Assembly: GCF_900107165.1 (NCBI RefSeq)
Contig: NZ_FNOY01000008.1
Coordinates: 1-64,000, forward strand
Reading direction: 5' to 3'
From: Nitrosomonas halophila
GTDB lineage: Bacteria; Pseudomonadota; Gammaproteobacteria; Burkholderiales; Nitrosomonadaceae
DNA: 64,000 bases
The notes beneath the pieces were generated by a model. That model had not been told where the DNA came from and ran no database searches. It saw only the letters and a program-made list of their open reading frames with translations. The position numbers were made by a program, and so were the translations under genes. Numbering within the stretch: the first letter of the stretch is position 1; every line of letters starts with the position of its first letter. Of the stretch, positions 16,945 to 25,524 are shown piece after piece.

Positions 16945-18300
16945 CTAATCTTCACCCAATGAAGTATGCAATCGATCCAGAATGGGTTTCAGCAAGTAAT
17001 TCATCAGCGATCGTTCACCCGTTTTGACAAAAATCTCCACTGGCATCCCGGCGCGGATCTGGTGTTTGGCCAGCAGCTGCATGCTTTCCGGCTTGACGCG
17101 GGCCCGCAACTGATAATAGGGCATACCCGTATGCTCATCAGTCAGGCGATCGGCGGACACTTGCGTGACTTCACCGGCAATATGCGGGGTCTTGTTCTGG
17201 TTGAAGGCACTGAAAATCAGATCAACATCCAGACCGGCATGCACCCGGTCGACAAGGTGTACGGGCAACTGGCCTTCAATGACCAGCATATCCTCGCTCG
17301 GTACGATATCCATCATGCGAAAACCGGGCCCGATCACCCCGCCATGCGTGAAAACATTGATGCCCACGACAATACCACCGACTGGTGCCTTGACAAGCAC
17401 GTTGGCCAATTCAAAGTCCTGGGCGATCAAGCGGCTTTGCAATGCTTCCGCTTCACGCTGGATGTCTGTCAATTGCTGGCGAACTTCTCGCTGATGTTCT
17501 TCGACGCGCTGAGCCCGACGCAAGTTGAGTTCCGCAATCTGCCGTTGAGTGCGCCCGATGTTACCGTCATCCTCGGAAATATCACCGATCAGCTGAGCAC
17601 GCGTGCGTTCCAGCTCAAGCACCCGGTTGCGCGGCACAAACCCTTCATTGGCGAGCGCCTGTAAATTGTCAAGCTGCTCTTTCAGCAGCGCCAGCTGTTG
17701 ATTTTTACTGACGCGAGACGACTCCAGGCCGCGCAATTGCACCTTGAGACCGGCGATATTCTCGGCCAATGCAGCCAAATCATGTTCCAGCACCGCCTGA
17801 CGCGAAACGAACAACTGTCTTTGTAGCGCAATTACGCCGGCAATACGCGGATCATCCATAACCGCCGCCAACAGGGAATCCGGGAAATCGATTTCGGATT
17901 GATTGTCGCGCTCAGCGATCAGCCGGGCCTCCACCGCACGCGCAGTGATCAGTTGGGCGCGGGTCACTTCCGCCTGGGCCTTAACCTGGATTTCGTTCAT
18001 GCGCACCAGAGGCTGGCCGGCCGTGACCATATCGCCTTCCTTGACCAGGATTTCATCCACGATACCGCCCGTCTGATGCTGCACCGCTTTGCGGTTGGTT
18101 GCCACCATCACCGAGCCGGACAATGGCACGCCTTTGTCCAGTGGTGCGAAAGAAGCCCACAGCAAAAATCCGCCCACCCCCACCAACACGATCAACCAGC
18201 CAAGGCGGGCATGGCTGGTCTCATCAGTCTTGACCAGATTGGAAACTTCCATTGGCGAAGCGTCCATCAGCATTGCTTCTTTATGTTCCGATAACTTCAT
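16945..18300 (-). CDS. HlyD-family periplasmic adaptor of a type I secretion system
   Basis: About 451 residues from ATG 18300; the frame continues to a TTG at 18396 or ATG 18390. I choose 18300 because GAAGG precedes it at a suitable distance and MKLSEHKEAM suits PrtE-like proteins. One membrane helix (LGWLIVLVGVGGFLLWASF) is followed by the lipoyl half-motif GGIVDEILVKEGDMVTAGQ, long coiled-coil arms (about 110-300) and the second lipoyl half (VKAPVGGIVVGINVFTHGGV). The C-terminal beta-barrel contains GMPVEIFVKTGERS. It bridges the inner-membrane ABC exporter and TolC. Confidence 0.92.
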   Translation of the reverse strand: MKLSEHKEAMLMDASPMEVSNLVKTDETSHARLGWLIVLVGVGGFLLWASFAPLDKGVPLSGSVMVATNRKAVQHQTGGIVDEILVKEGDMVTAGQPLVRMNEIQVKAQAEVTRAQLITARAVEARLIAERDNQSEIDFPDSLLAAVMDDPRIAGVIALQRQLFVSRQAVLEHDLAALAENIAGLKVQLRGLESSRVSKNQQLALLKEQLDNLQALANEGFVPRNRVLELERTRAQLIGDISEDDGNIGRTQRQIAELNLRRAQRVEEHQREVRQQLTDIQREAEALQSRLIAQDFELANVLVKAPVGGIVVGINVFTHGGVIGPGFRMMDIVPSEDMLVIEGQLPVHLVDRVHAGLDVDLIFSAFNQNKTPHIAGEVTQVSADRLTDEHTGMPYYQLRARVKPESMQLLAKHQIRAGMPVEIFVKTGERSLMNYLLKPILDRLHTSLGED

Positions 18301-18453
18301 ATAATCCATGCCTTCAGGCTTGTTAAACGGCTGTTGTGGTTGCAGGAACCGGCCGGAATCCACAAGAAAATCCTGCCAGTTCCTGGTCATAGCCAAACAA
18401 CGTCCAGGACGTCTCCCCGTAAATCAAGCCAACTCTCATCATTCCCAAACTAC

Positions 18454-20244
18454 TCAGGATCGGTTCGATCCCATCGTTTTTGATACCGGCACCGCGCTCA
18501 GCCCGGCGGGTTGTGCCGGTTTTGTTGAGGATGTCTGCTGCTGTTGGGCCAGCGCAGCCATGACTTGTTCCGTGGGCCCAAATAATTTTGCTGTCCCTTC
18601 ATGCAACAGCAGCAACTTGGCCGTGGCCCCCAGAATACGCGTGCGATGGGTGATGACCACGATGGTTTTGCCGCGCTTGCGCAAATCCAGAATGGCCGCC
18701 AGCAGCGCTTGCTCACCCACATCATCCAGATTTGAATTGGGCTCATCCAGTACGATCAGCGAGGGATCGCCATACATGGCGCGCGCCAGGCCGATACGCT
18801 GCTTCTGACCGCCCGACAAGCCACCACCGCCTTCGCCCAGGACTGTATCGTAGCCTTTCGGCATGGTCAGGACCATCTCGTGCACACCTGCCCGCTTGGC
18901 GGCCAAAATGACTTTCTCGGGATCGATTTCACCAAAGCGCGCAATATTCTCGCTGATGGTACCGGCAAACAATTCGATATCCTGGGGCAGATAGCCGACA
19001 TGAGGCCCCAGTTGATCCTTGTTCCATTGGTAGATATCCGCGCCATCCAGACGCACCTTGCCAGTCGCTGCGGGCCAGACACCGACCAGTAATCTAGCCA
19101 ATGTGGATTTACCCGAGCCGCTTGGACCAATCACACCCAATACTTCACCTGGCGCTATCGCAAAACTCAATCCTTTGATTACGGCAACCTTGGCGCCTGG
19201 CGGGCCGGCTATGATGTTTTCGACCGAAACCTTTCCTTCCGGCCTGGGCAGCGCCATGCCAGGCTGACGGGCGGGATTTTCCTCCAATAGCTTGGAAAGC
19301 CGTTCATAAGCACTGCGGGTATTGCCAAACTGCCGCCAGACATTGATCAGCAATTGAACCGGGCCGATCGCCTTGCCCAACAAAATTGAACCGGCAATCA
19401 TCATGCCGGGAGAAATGCTGTCTTCCAGCACCAGCAAGGCGCCCAAGCCCAGCATCAGCGATTGCAATGCGACCGATACTGATTTGCTGAAGGCGGTTAC
19501 CACCCCCGATTTTTCACTGGCTTGCGCCTGTAAATTCAGGAAGCGACCATGCAGGGCGTACCAGCGCGCCTGCAGATTGGGCAGCATGCCCATGGCTTCG
19601 ATCACTTCGGCATTGCGCAGGTTATTGTTGGCCATGGTATTCGATGCGACCGCCACGGCATTGGCCTCCGCCAAAGGCTGATGTGAAATCTTCTCATTGA
19701 TATAGGCCAGCAATATCAGAACTGCAGTACCGAATAAAGCGAATACACCCAGCCATACATTGAACAGAAAGATAACCAACAAATACACCGGAAACCAGGG
19801 TGCGTCAAAAAAGGCGAACAATGCATTGCCGGTCAGAAACTGGCGCAGATTGGTCAGATCCTGCAGGGCCTGACCCGCATTGCCATTCCCTTGCCGCAGG
19901 CTTTGTTCGAATGCCGCCGTATAGACGCGGCGGTTCAGTTTCATATCAAACTGCGCGCCCACCCGGATCAGGACAAAGCTTCGCACATACTCCAGGGCAC
20001 CCATGAAAATATAGGCACCCAGCATGATCAGCGTCAGCATCAGTAATGTCATTTCATTGCGGCTGGTCAAAACGCTGTCGTAAAGCTGCAGCATATAGAG
20101 CGCGGGGGTCAGCATCAGTAAGTTGATGACCGCACTGAACGCCCCCACCGTCCGGAAAACGCGCTTGAAGCTGGTCAGTATCTGGCCCAGTTCGCTGGGT
20201 GGCGTATTGCTTGCTTTCATTTGTAACCGCTCAGCCTGCGACAT
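18454..20244 (-). CDS. Type I secretion ABC transporter, permease/ATPase fusion (PrtD type)
   Basis: 596 residues. An N-terminal six-helix membrane domain (about 35-310) without a C39 peptidase domain places it with PrtD/HasD-like exporters of unprocessed RTX-type proteins. The ATPase has Walker A GPSGSGKSTLARLL, Q-loop YLPQDIELFAG, signature LSGGQKQRIGLARAM, Walker B LIVLDEPNSNLD and the H-loop VITHR. The alternative start at 20220 (MKASNTPPSELG) removes eight residues and is equally plausible. It heads the exporter operon ABC-HlyD-TolC. No large Gly/Asp-repeat substrate gene is in the window, so cargo is encoded elsewhere. Confidence 0.93.
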   Translation of the reverse strand: MSQAERLQMKASNTPPSELGQILTSFKRVFRTVGAFSAVINLLMLTPALYMLQLYDSVLTSRNEMTLLMLTLIMLGAYIFMGALEYVRSFVLIRVGAQFDMKLNRRVYTAAFEQSLRQGNGNAGQALQDLTNLRQFLTGNALFAFFDAPWFPVYLLVIFLFNVWLGVFALFGTAVLILLAYINEKISHQPLAEANAVAVASNTMANNNLRNAEVIEAMGMLPNLQARWYALHGRFLNLQAQASEKSGVVTAFSKSVSVALQSLMLGLGALLVLEDSISPGMMIAGSILLGKAIGPVQLLINVWRQFGNTRSAYERLSKLLEENPARQPGMALPRPEGKVSVENIIAGPPGAKVAVIKGLSFAIAPGEVLGVIGPSGSGKSTLARLLVGVWPAATGKVRLDGADIYQWNKDQLGPHVGYLPQDIELFAGTISENIARFGEIDPEKVILAAKRAGVHEMVLTMPKGYDTVLGEGGGGLSGGQKQRIGLARAMYGDPSLIVLDEPNSNLDDVGEQALLAAILDLRKRGKTIVVITHRTRILGATAKLLLLHEGTAKLFGPTEQVMAALAQQQQTSSTKPAQPAGLSAVPVSKTMGSNRS

Positions 20245-20564
20245 TCGAATACCATGCGTTATTGGATTTGCACGACCTGGGGCTGTGAAATTTCGAAGAG
20301 TAAAGGGATTGCAGCCAGCATGCGGTGCTGAAACCGGTTGTTACCAGACAAGCAGTAATATCAGAGGTCATAAACATATGAATTGATGTGGGTGATAGAT
20401 AGCTTTCAGCCTTGCAGCCAGGGACTTGCGCATTCGCAACCGGCGATTGAAGCAGACATTCCCCAGGCTTCATGGCCAACTCGATACCTCCGGTCGCCCT
20501 GTACACCGCTTTTCCATCCTGCTTGCTGCCAGACGCCGAAACGACAGCCAGGGGTTTCCGGTTA
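20245..20564. other. Gene-free stretch upstream of the type I secretion operon
   Basis: About 320 bp between the SDR gene stop and the ABC exporter start, both minus strand. The longest open frame (115 codons, 20231-20578) has no recognisable domain, no signal peptide and no supporting ribosome-binding site, so I do not call it. It probably contains the promoter of the secretion operon, but I see no convincing -35/-10 pair. Confidence 0.45.
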
Positions 20565-21512
20565 TCAAAGCAAATCACTTTTGGTTAATCTGAACGGCCT
20601 CGGGGCATACCCAAAATCACAGACCGCATCCGAATTGTCGAACACGAGGTCGCGATTCATGCGTTTGGCCATTCCCAAAGTCCAATATCGATAACGGGGT
20701 AGCGTACGAATGACGGTCACGCCCAATTGTATTATCCATTCGGGGACTGGCAGCAGCCGGGGAGCCCGATCCATCGCCCTGAAAACCCGTGCGGCCATTT
20801 CCCGGTAGGTGAGTATCTCACTGCCACCGATATTATAAGCGCGATTGCCCGTTTTTCCGGATAAAAATGCAGCCAGGCATGCTTCCGCCACGTCTTCCAC
20901 ATGAACCGGTTGACGCAAACCGCGGGCCTTTCCCAGTAGCGGAAAAAAACCGAATTTTTGTATGATATGCGCAATTTCCGAGATATTCCGATCACGCCCC
21001 TGTCCATAAATCAGGGTCGGGCGCAACACTGTCCAAATCACACCGCTGCCTTGTGCCCAACAACGCAGGCGTTCCTCCCCCTCGGCCAGGCTACGCGCCA
21101 CCTCCCGCTCACCGGGATCATCAGAATCACCCTTGGTATAAACACTGGTCGATGACAAAGCGACAATCCGGCGCGCGCCTTGCGCGGCCAGGAAGTCAAA
21201 ATAATCCGGTAATGTCCAGATCGGCGCCAAATAAAACCACACCGGAATATTATCCTCGATCGCCTGTGACGGATCGTCTCTTTGGGAAAGATCCACTTCA
21301 CGCCAGGCAATCGATGGAAACCGGGCCGGCAGTTCATCCAATTTGCGGCGCATAAATGCCGTGACCTGCCAATCCTGGTTCGATAACCTCGCCAGCAGCG
21401 GTTCACCGACAAAACTGGACGCGCCGATCACACCGATCCGCTGTCTAGGAGGCTGTCCGAGAATAGCGATCGTAGCGAGTGCGGAGCTGGCTGAGCGGGA
21501 TTTTTCGATCAT
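20565..21512 (-). CDS. Atypical short-chain NAD-dependent epimerase/dehydratase whose 5' end is donated by a MITE
   Basis: 315 residues. The Rossmann start is IGVIGASSFVGEPLLARL, with LSSTSVYTKG, an RPTLIYGQGRDRNI segment and RQPVHVEDVAEACLAAF. This is the pattern of atypical SDRs acting on sugar nucleotides or cofactors. No YxxxK is evident at the usual place, so catalysis may be unconventional. The Rossmann motif would normally begin within a few residues of the start. Here the first about 24 codons (MIEKSRSASSALATIAILGQ...) lie inside the 167-bp repeat at 21445-21611, and no other start precedes the motif. It is last in the glycan cluster, downstream of the GT2 gene. Confidence 0.8.
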   Translation of the reverse strand: MIEKSRSASSALATIAILGQPPRQRIGVIGASSFVGEPLLARLSNQDWQVTAFMRRKLDELPARFPSIAWREVDLSQRDDPSQAIEDNIPVWFYLAPIWTLPDYFDFLAAQGARRIVALSSTSVYTKGDSDDPGEREVARSLAEGEERLRCWAQGSGVIWTVLRPTLIYGQGRDRNISEIAHIIQKFGFFPLLGKARGLRQPVHVEDVAEACLAAFLSGKTGNRAYNIGGSEILTYREMAARVFRAMDRAPRLLPVPEWIIQLGVTVIRTLPRYRYWTLGMAKRMNRDLVFDNSDAVCDFGYAPRPFRLTKSDLL

Positions 21513-21611
21513 TTGAGGCGAATAGTGGTTCTATTCAACGAAAAGGATCGAAAAATCCAGCCTGGCAGGTTCGTCCGCAGTAGATCAGTCTATTCTCAGA
21601 CAGCCTCCTAG
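21445..21611. mobile_element. 167-bp MITE-like element, copy 1 (CTAG termini)
   Basis: Begins CTAGGAGGCTGTCCGAGA and ends with the near-perfect inverse. An inner inverted repeat of 13 bp (21498-21510 with 21546-21558, GGATTTTTCGATC) makes the whole unit foldable. A second 167-bp copy is at 48451-48617 in opposite orientation with 11 differences by hand count (about 93% identity). CTAG at both ends may be a 4-bp target duplication of the YTAR type used by IS5-like elements, or part of the ends. No transposase is encoded. Its right CTAG provides the TAG stop of the GT2 gene; its interior provides the ATG of the SDR gene. Confidence 0.88.
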
Positions 21612-22501
21612 CCATGCCGCAGACCCAATACACGCATCAGATGCACCACGCCATTGACCGACACCACCAGCACAAACCGCAACCAGACACCGATCGATAC
21701 CAGCCAGGTCAAAAGCACGGGATAACGGTCAAGAAAGAACTTGCGATAAAAACGCAACATGCCTTTGTGCTTGTGCCAGGCCACAAAAAAAGGTCGGGCA
21801 TGGCTGCATGCGCCCTGATGATGCAAGGCTTCCACATCGGGTACAAATAGAATCTTCCAGTTATGTTGCCCAAAACGCATGCACCAATCGAGATCCTCAC
21901 AATGCAGAAAATAGCCTTCATCCCATGGGCCCACGTCCTCGATCGCTTCCCGCCGCACCAGCATCAAGGCACCGGAAATCGCTTCCACTTCGATCGGTGT
22001 GGACGGCAAGGGTTGATGATGCAAATGAAAATCATAGAACAACCGGGGGAAAAAAGGTGCCAGCCGGTACAGCCCGCACGCACGCACCAGCGCCCGCCAG
22101 GGAGTCGGCATCGCGCGCCGGCTTCCGCCTTGCTCACTGCCATCATGATTGAGTAGCCGCCCTCCAACCATCCCCGCGCGCTCATCTGCTTCAATGACCT
22201 GACGCAGGCGATTGATCGCCTCCCGGCCCAGCAAACAGTCTGGATTCAAAAACAAAACAAACGGCGATTCTGTCGCCTGCAAACCGATATTGCAACCTGC
22301 CGCAAAACCCATGTTTTGATCGAGACGAATGACCTGCAGCTTGTCAGCGGCCAAACATCTCTTCGCCAGCTCGCTCAAACTGTTATCGCTAGACGCATTA
22401 TCGACCACGACAATCTGCTGAACTTGTGCCTTGACCGCCTCAACGCACTCAGCAAGCAGATTTCCGGCATTGTAATTCACGATCACAGCCGACACGGGCA
22501 T
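21608..22501 (-). CDS. Family 2 glycosyltransferase (rhamnosyltransferase-like)
   Basis: Start taken at ATG 22501 (MPVSAVIVNYNAGNLLAECV), about 297 residues; the frame extends upstream to a TTG at 22618 with no family similarity and a weak ribosome-binding site. GT-A fold motifs are AVIVNYNAG, QIVVVDNASSDNS, NMGFAAGCNIGL, FLNPDCLL (the metal-binding region) and the acceptor-side GYFLHCEDLDWCMRF. A C-terminal hydrophobic stretch (LLTWLVSIGVWLRFVLVVSV) suggests membrane association. WbbL/rhamnosyltransferase-like enzymes of O-antigen assembly share these marks. The TAG stop is formed by the CTAG end of the adjacent MITE, so the native C-terminus may have been altered. Confidence 0.85.
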   Translation of the reverse strand: MPVSAVIVNYNAGNLLAECVEAVKAQVQQIVVVDNASSDNSLSELAKRCLAADKLQVIRLDQNMGFAAGCNIGLQATESPFVLFLNPDCLLGREAINRLRQVIEADERAGMVGGRLLNHDGSEQGGSRRAMPTPWRALVRACGLYRLAPFFPRLFYDFHLHHQPLPSTPIEVEAISGALMLVRREAIEDVGPWDEGYFLHCEDLDWCMRFGQHNWKILFVPDVEALHHQGACSHARPFFVAWHKHKGMLRFYRKFFLDRYPVLLTWLVSIGVWLRFVLVVSVNGVVHLMRVLGLRHG

Positions 22502-22682
22502 CGGAGTGTTTTCCACATAATTTGTTTGACTGACAGTCTTGAACACTTTGTCGAATGATGAAATTAATTTCAAAACCTGATCGGGTGATTCACCATTTGG
22601 ATTGAGGGCACCATTCAAACCTATCTTGTTGATTCATGCTGTCGGTTCTTTCTGAATAACGGTTTATCTGGGGTGTTTGGGA

Positions 22683-23939
22683 TTATTTCCTGATTCGCCT
22701 GATTAATGCTGACCATCCTTCCTCTTGCCAAATTCGCCTGGTGCGGGAAATTAGACTGCGCGCCAGCGCTGGCTGCTTCAGGGCTTGTCCTAACAGGGAA
22801 ATCAAGCGCCTGTCATTCGGCAGGCGCTTACCGCCTAAATAGCCGGCTGTCAGGGCAAAAGTTAGTGGTTGGTTGGCCGGCTCGTTCTTTGCATCGAATA
22901 ATTGCGGGCATTCTCTGGGCGCCTGCGTACGCCACCATTGCAAATAACCGTCGGCATCAAACGGATCGGGAAACGCACGCTGCAAATCCACCCGTTCCCG
23001 ATAGACCACGCGCGCGGCCGCATCGATGGCAGTCCCGTCACTGTAGCAGGAAAATGCCCAGGGGCGCTTGGAGAGCGGATCTTCCCGGGTAGGCGCAATG
23101 GCCTGGGCATAGTATTCAATGAGCCGCCTGATCGCTTGGTTTTTTTCTCCGTAAACACCCGCCATGATGCGATGGGCGCCGCTATCGAAGCCTGTGAAAT
23201 GGTAAAAACCAAGTGGCTGCCCATCAACCTGATAACTCCGCACACGATCATAGGTCACTTGCCGGGTACTGATATTCCAGGTCGCGACATTATGACGCGT
23301 GCCGCGATGAATCGCGACGTCAGGAAATAGCGCAGGAGCCAGATCAATCCAGCGCTGATCGGTGAACAAGCCGTTGGGAATATCATCACGACAAAAATGA
23401 TAACAACGTTCGCCCCACCAGTTTGCAAAGGCCAGGCCGGTGCGATCGGCCCGCACACCCGCAAAACCGAGGTTATAGATACCATGTTTGAGCGCACCGG
23501 AAATTTCATTGTCAATGATGCCCCGCAGATTCGATTCGGGTGAAACCAGATGCGGCGTGAGTACCAATGAAGCCGAATCAAGCTCGGTGAGCAAGTCATC
23601 CAGCCGTGAAAACACTACAATGTCCGGATCGATATAAAGCACTTTCCCGCCATTGGCATGCTGCAACAGTTTTCTCAGGGCGAAGGGCTTGATAGCCGTG
23701 GCAAGTTCGACGATACGATGACAAAAGGCCCACCCCCGCCAGCTGGGAATATCGAGCTGGTCTATGCGCAAAATGGAGTCGAAAGGCTCATCACTAAAAC
23801 TGATATCGCTGTCCGCCACATCGGCCAACGCAAGATGAAATTTCGCTTCCGGATGATGTTCACGGATGGAACGCGCCAGAATCCGTACTTTGGGTATGTA
23901 GTTGAGCGCCGCGCTCGTAAAGATATGAAGTTCTGTCAT
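22683..23939 (-). CDS. GT8-like glycosyltransferase
   Basis: 418 residues. The N-terminal half resembles nucleotide-diphospho-sugar transferases of the GT8/glycogenin type: HIFTSAALNYIPKVRILARS, then KVLYIDPDIVVFSRLDDLL with the DxD metal site, YNLGFAGVRADRTG, and LFTDQRWIDLAPALFPDV with the acceptor/donor contacts. The C-terminal about 120 residues (DPFDADGYLQWWRTQAP onward) are found attached to bacterial glycan-cluster transferases, and I do not know their role. The ATG overlaps the stop of the GT4 gene (ATGA), indicating translational coupling. Confidence 0.75.
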   Translation of the reverse strand: MTELHIFTSAALNYIPKVRILARSIREHHPEAKFHLALADVADSDISFSDEPFDSILRIDQLDIPSWRGWAFCHRIVELATAIKPFALRKLLQHANGGKVLYIDPDIVVFSRLDDLLTELDSASLVLTPHLVSPESNLRGIIDNEISGALKHGIYNLGFAGVRADRTGLAFANWWGERCYHFCRDDIPNGLFTDQRWIDLAPALFPDVAIHRGTRHNVATWNISTRQVTYDRVRSYQVDGQPLGFYHFTGFDSGAHRIMAGVYGEKNQAIRRLIEYYAQAIAPTREDPLSKRPWAFSCYSDGTAIDAAARVVYRERVDLQRAFPDPFDADGYLQWWRTQAPRECPQLFDAKNEPANQPLTFALTAGYLGGKRLPNDRRLISLLGQALKQPALARSLISRTRRIWQEEGWSALIRRIRK

Positions 23940-25522
23940 ACTTGGATAGGATAAATCTTTTGATGAAATTCGATAATTCTGATAAACAGGTCTTTCGGGC
24001 TTATATCCAAGGCCAACAGCAGGCTTTTTGGATATTGGTCGAGATATTCCGCCTGCGCGCCCAAATTGAACGCGACAATCGGTAGTCCCAATATTTTCAT
24101 TTCCTGAATGACATAGGAAAATGTCTCCGGCCCGATCGAAGGAAATAAAACGAGATTAATTTTTTCGCGGGATAGTATTTCAGGCAGATCCTGATGCCGG
24201 TAAGCGCCCGTTTGACGGATTGTCGTCTTGGATGACGCATGCAAGGTACCGATAACGATCAATTCGATATCGTCGCGACCGGAATCCTTGATCACCCGAG
24301 CAAGGTTTGCGACAACTGCGCTGCCCTTGATAGGGGTAATGTTTCCCACCACGCCTATCCGAAGCGGTGCGGCAGGCGGCTGCAGAGGCATGGCATCGGC
24401 AAAATAAGCCATGCTGTGCGGCGTATACCTGACAACGGCAGGATCCAAGTCAGGAAATGTCTCAGCCAGCAACGTTGCCATGCCCTTGGAAAAAACCTGT
24501 ATGGCACTGGCGGTGACAATCAGTTCGCGCCAATGACTTCGCCAGCTGCCGATATCATGAATCCCATAGATCGGAACGAATGATTGCGTACTGTGGGCCA
24601 AACAACGTTGACAAAGCGCGGGCTCTTTGGGCAGATCGCAAAAATGTCCTTGGGCATCGAGCAAATGAGGCGACGGGCAGAACAGAAAGTAATCGTGCAA
24701 GGCGAGTTCCAGCCGGGCCGATGTAAGCCTGGCCAGTGCAACCAGGATCGCAGGCAATGCCGCAGCATCGGGAAAACTGACGGCATTGTTATAAAGTATC
24801 GTTTCGACACTGAGCCCCGATGCCAGCGCCAGTATCGTTTCCAGTCTGTCCAGCTGATAATGCCGGACCGCTTGATGCCGCGCATGATGCTCGATCCGAT
24901 AACCCAGCAAAGCAGGATGATACGTGACAACCAGCACTTCTCTGGCCTGACTGTGAAAACAGTCGATGCGCTGCGCGCGGTAGAGATTGGTTCCTCCCCC
25001 CAAACTATGGTCAACAATAATGACACAAGGTTTATGCTGGAGTTGCTTGACAAGTTGTCTGCTGTCTGAGCTGGAAAGTGCCCAGGATTTCAGATAGCGA
25101 CGTGATTTTTCGCGGATTGCCGAAAAATCACCTTGTTTCAGCAAAGCCCATAATCGGCGTACTACTGTATAAATCAGCGGCCATCGCTTGGATGTCAGCG
25201 CTGGAAAAGCAAGGGGAATGTCCAGTTGCTCACCGTCAGCAAATTCAGCAACCAAACGAACAGGGCTCATCGGTTTTGCATGCGAATCCGGCAACCGCAC
25301 GTAAAACAAAAAACCGCTTGGCTCGGCGAGCGGAGTGGCCGGATAGGCACGGACGACATCTGACCGGGGATTGCCAAATTCGAGCGGAATGGAAAAATCG
25401 CCACTTCTGAGCTGCAGCTGGATCGTCTCGGCCGATTCATGAAAAAGCCAGCCATGGCCAAAAACCAGGTTACCCTGCCGGACAGCATGGTCGATATGGT
25501 AATGAACGAGGCTTTTCTGCAC
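23936..25522 (-). CDS. Family 4 glycosyltransferase with N-terminal accessory domain
   Basis: 528 residues. The first about 120 residues look like a small beta-rich module (GHGWLFHESAETIQLQLRSG). The GT-B fold starts near 145 with KPCVIIVDHSLGGGTNLYRA. The C-terminal nucleotide-binding half has PLRIGVVGNITPIKGSAVVA and the E-containing donor site FPSIGPETFSYVIQEM with LPIVAFNLGAQAEYL, diagnostic of GT4-type transferases. It probably adds one sugar to a lipid-linked or nascent glycan. It lies two bases after the PIG-L/GT2 gene and overlaps the GT8-like gene, so it is mid-operon. Confidence 0.8.
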   Translation of the reverse strand: MQKSLVHYHIDHAVRQGNLVFGHGWLFHESAETIQLQLRSGDFSIPLEFGNPRSDVVRAYPATPLAEPSGFLFYVRLPDSHAKPMSPVRLVAEFADGEQLDIPLAFPALTSKRWPLIYTVVRRLWALLKQGDFSAIREKSRRYLKSWALSSSDSRQLVKQLQHKPCVIIVDHSLGGGTNLYRAQRIDCFHSQAREVLVVTYHPALLGYRIEHHARHQAVRHYQLDRLETILALASGLSVETILYNNAVSFPDAAALPAILVALARLTSARLELALHDYFLFCPSPHLLDAQGHFCDLPKEPALCQRCLAHSTQSFVPIYGIHDIGSWRSHWRELIVTASAIQVFSKGMATLLAETFPDLDPAVVRYTPHSMAYFADAMPLQPPAAPLRIGVVGNITPIKGSAVVANLARVIKDSGRDDIELIVIGTLHASSKTTIRQTGAYRHQDLPEILSREKINLVLFPSIGPETFSYVIQEMKILGLPIVAFNLGAQAEYLDQYPKSLLLALDISPKDLFIRIIEFHQKIYPIQV

Positions 25523-25524
25523 TA

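Noticed and set aside
20231-20578. 115-codon frame upstream of the type I exporter, considered as a small secreted substrate
   Set aside because: No Gly/Asp repeats, no type I C-terminal signal, no ribosome-binding site, and it overlaps the starts and ends of both neighbours.
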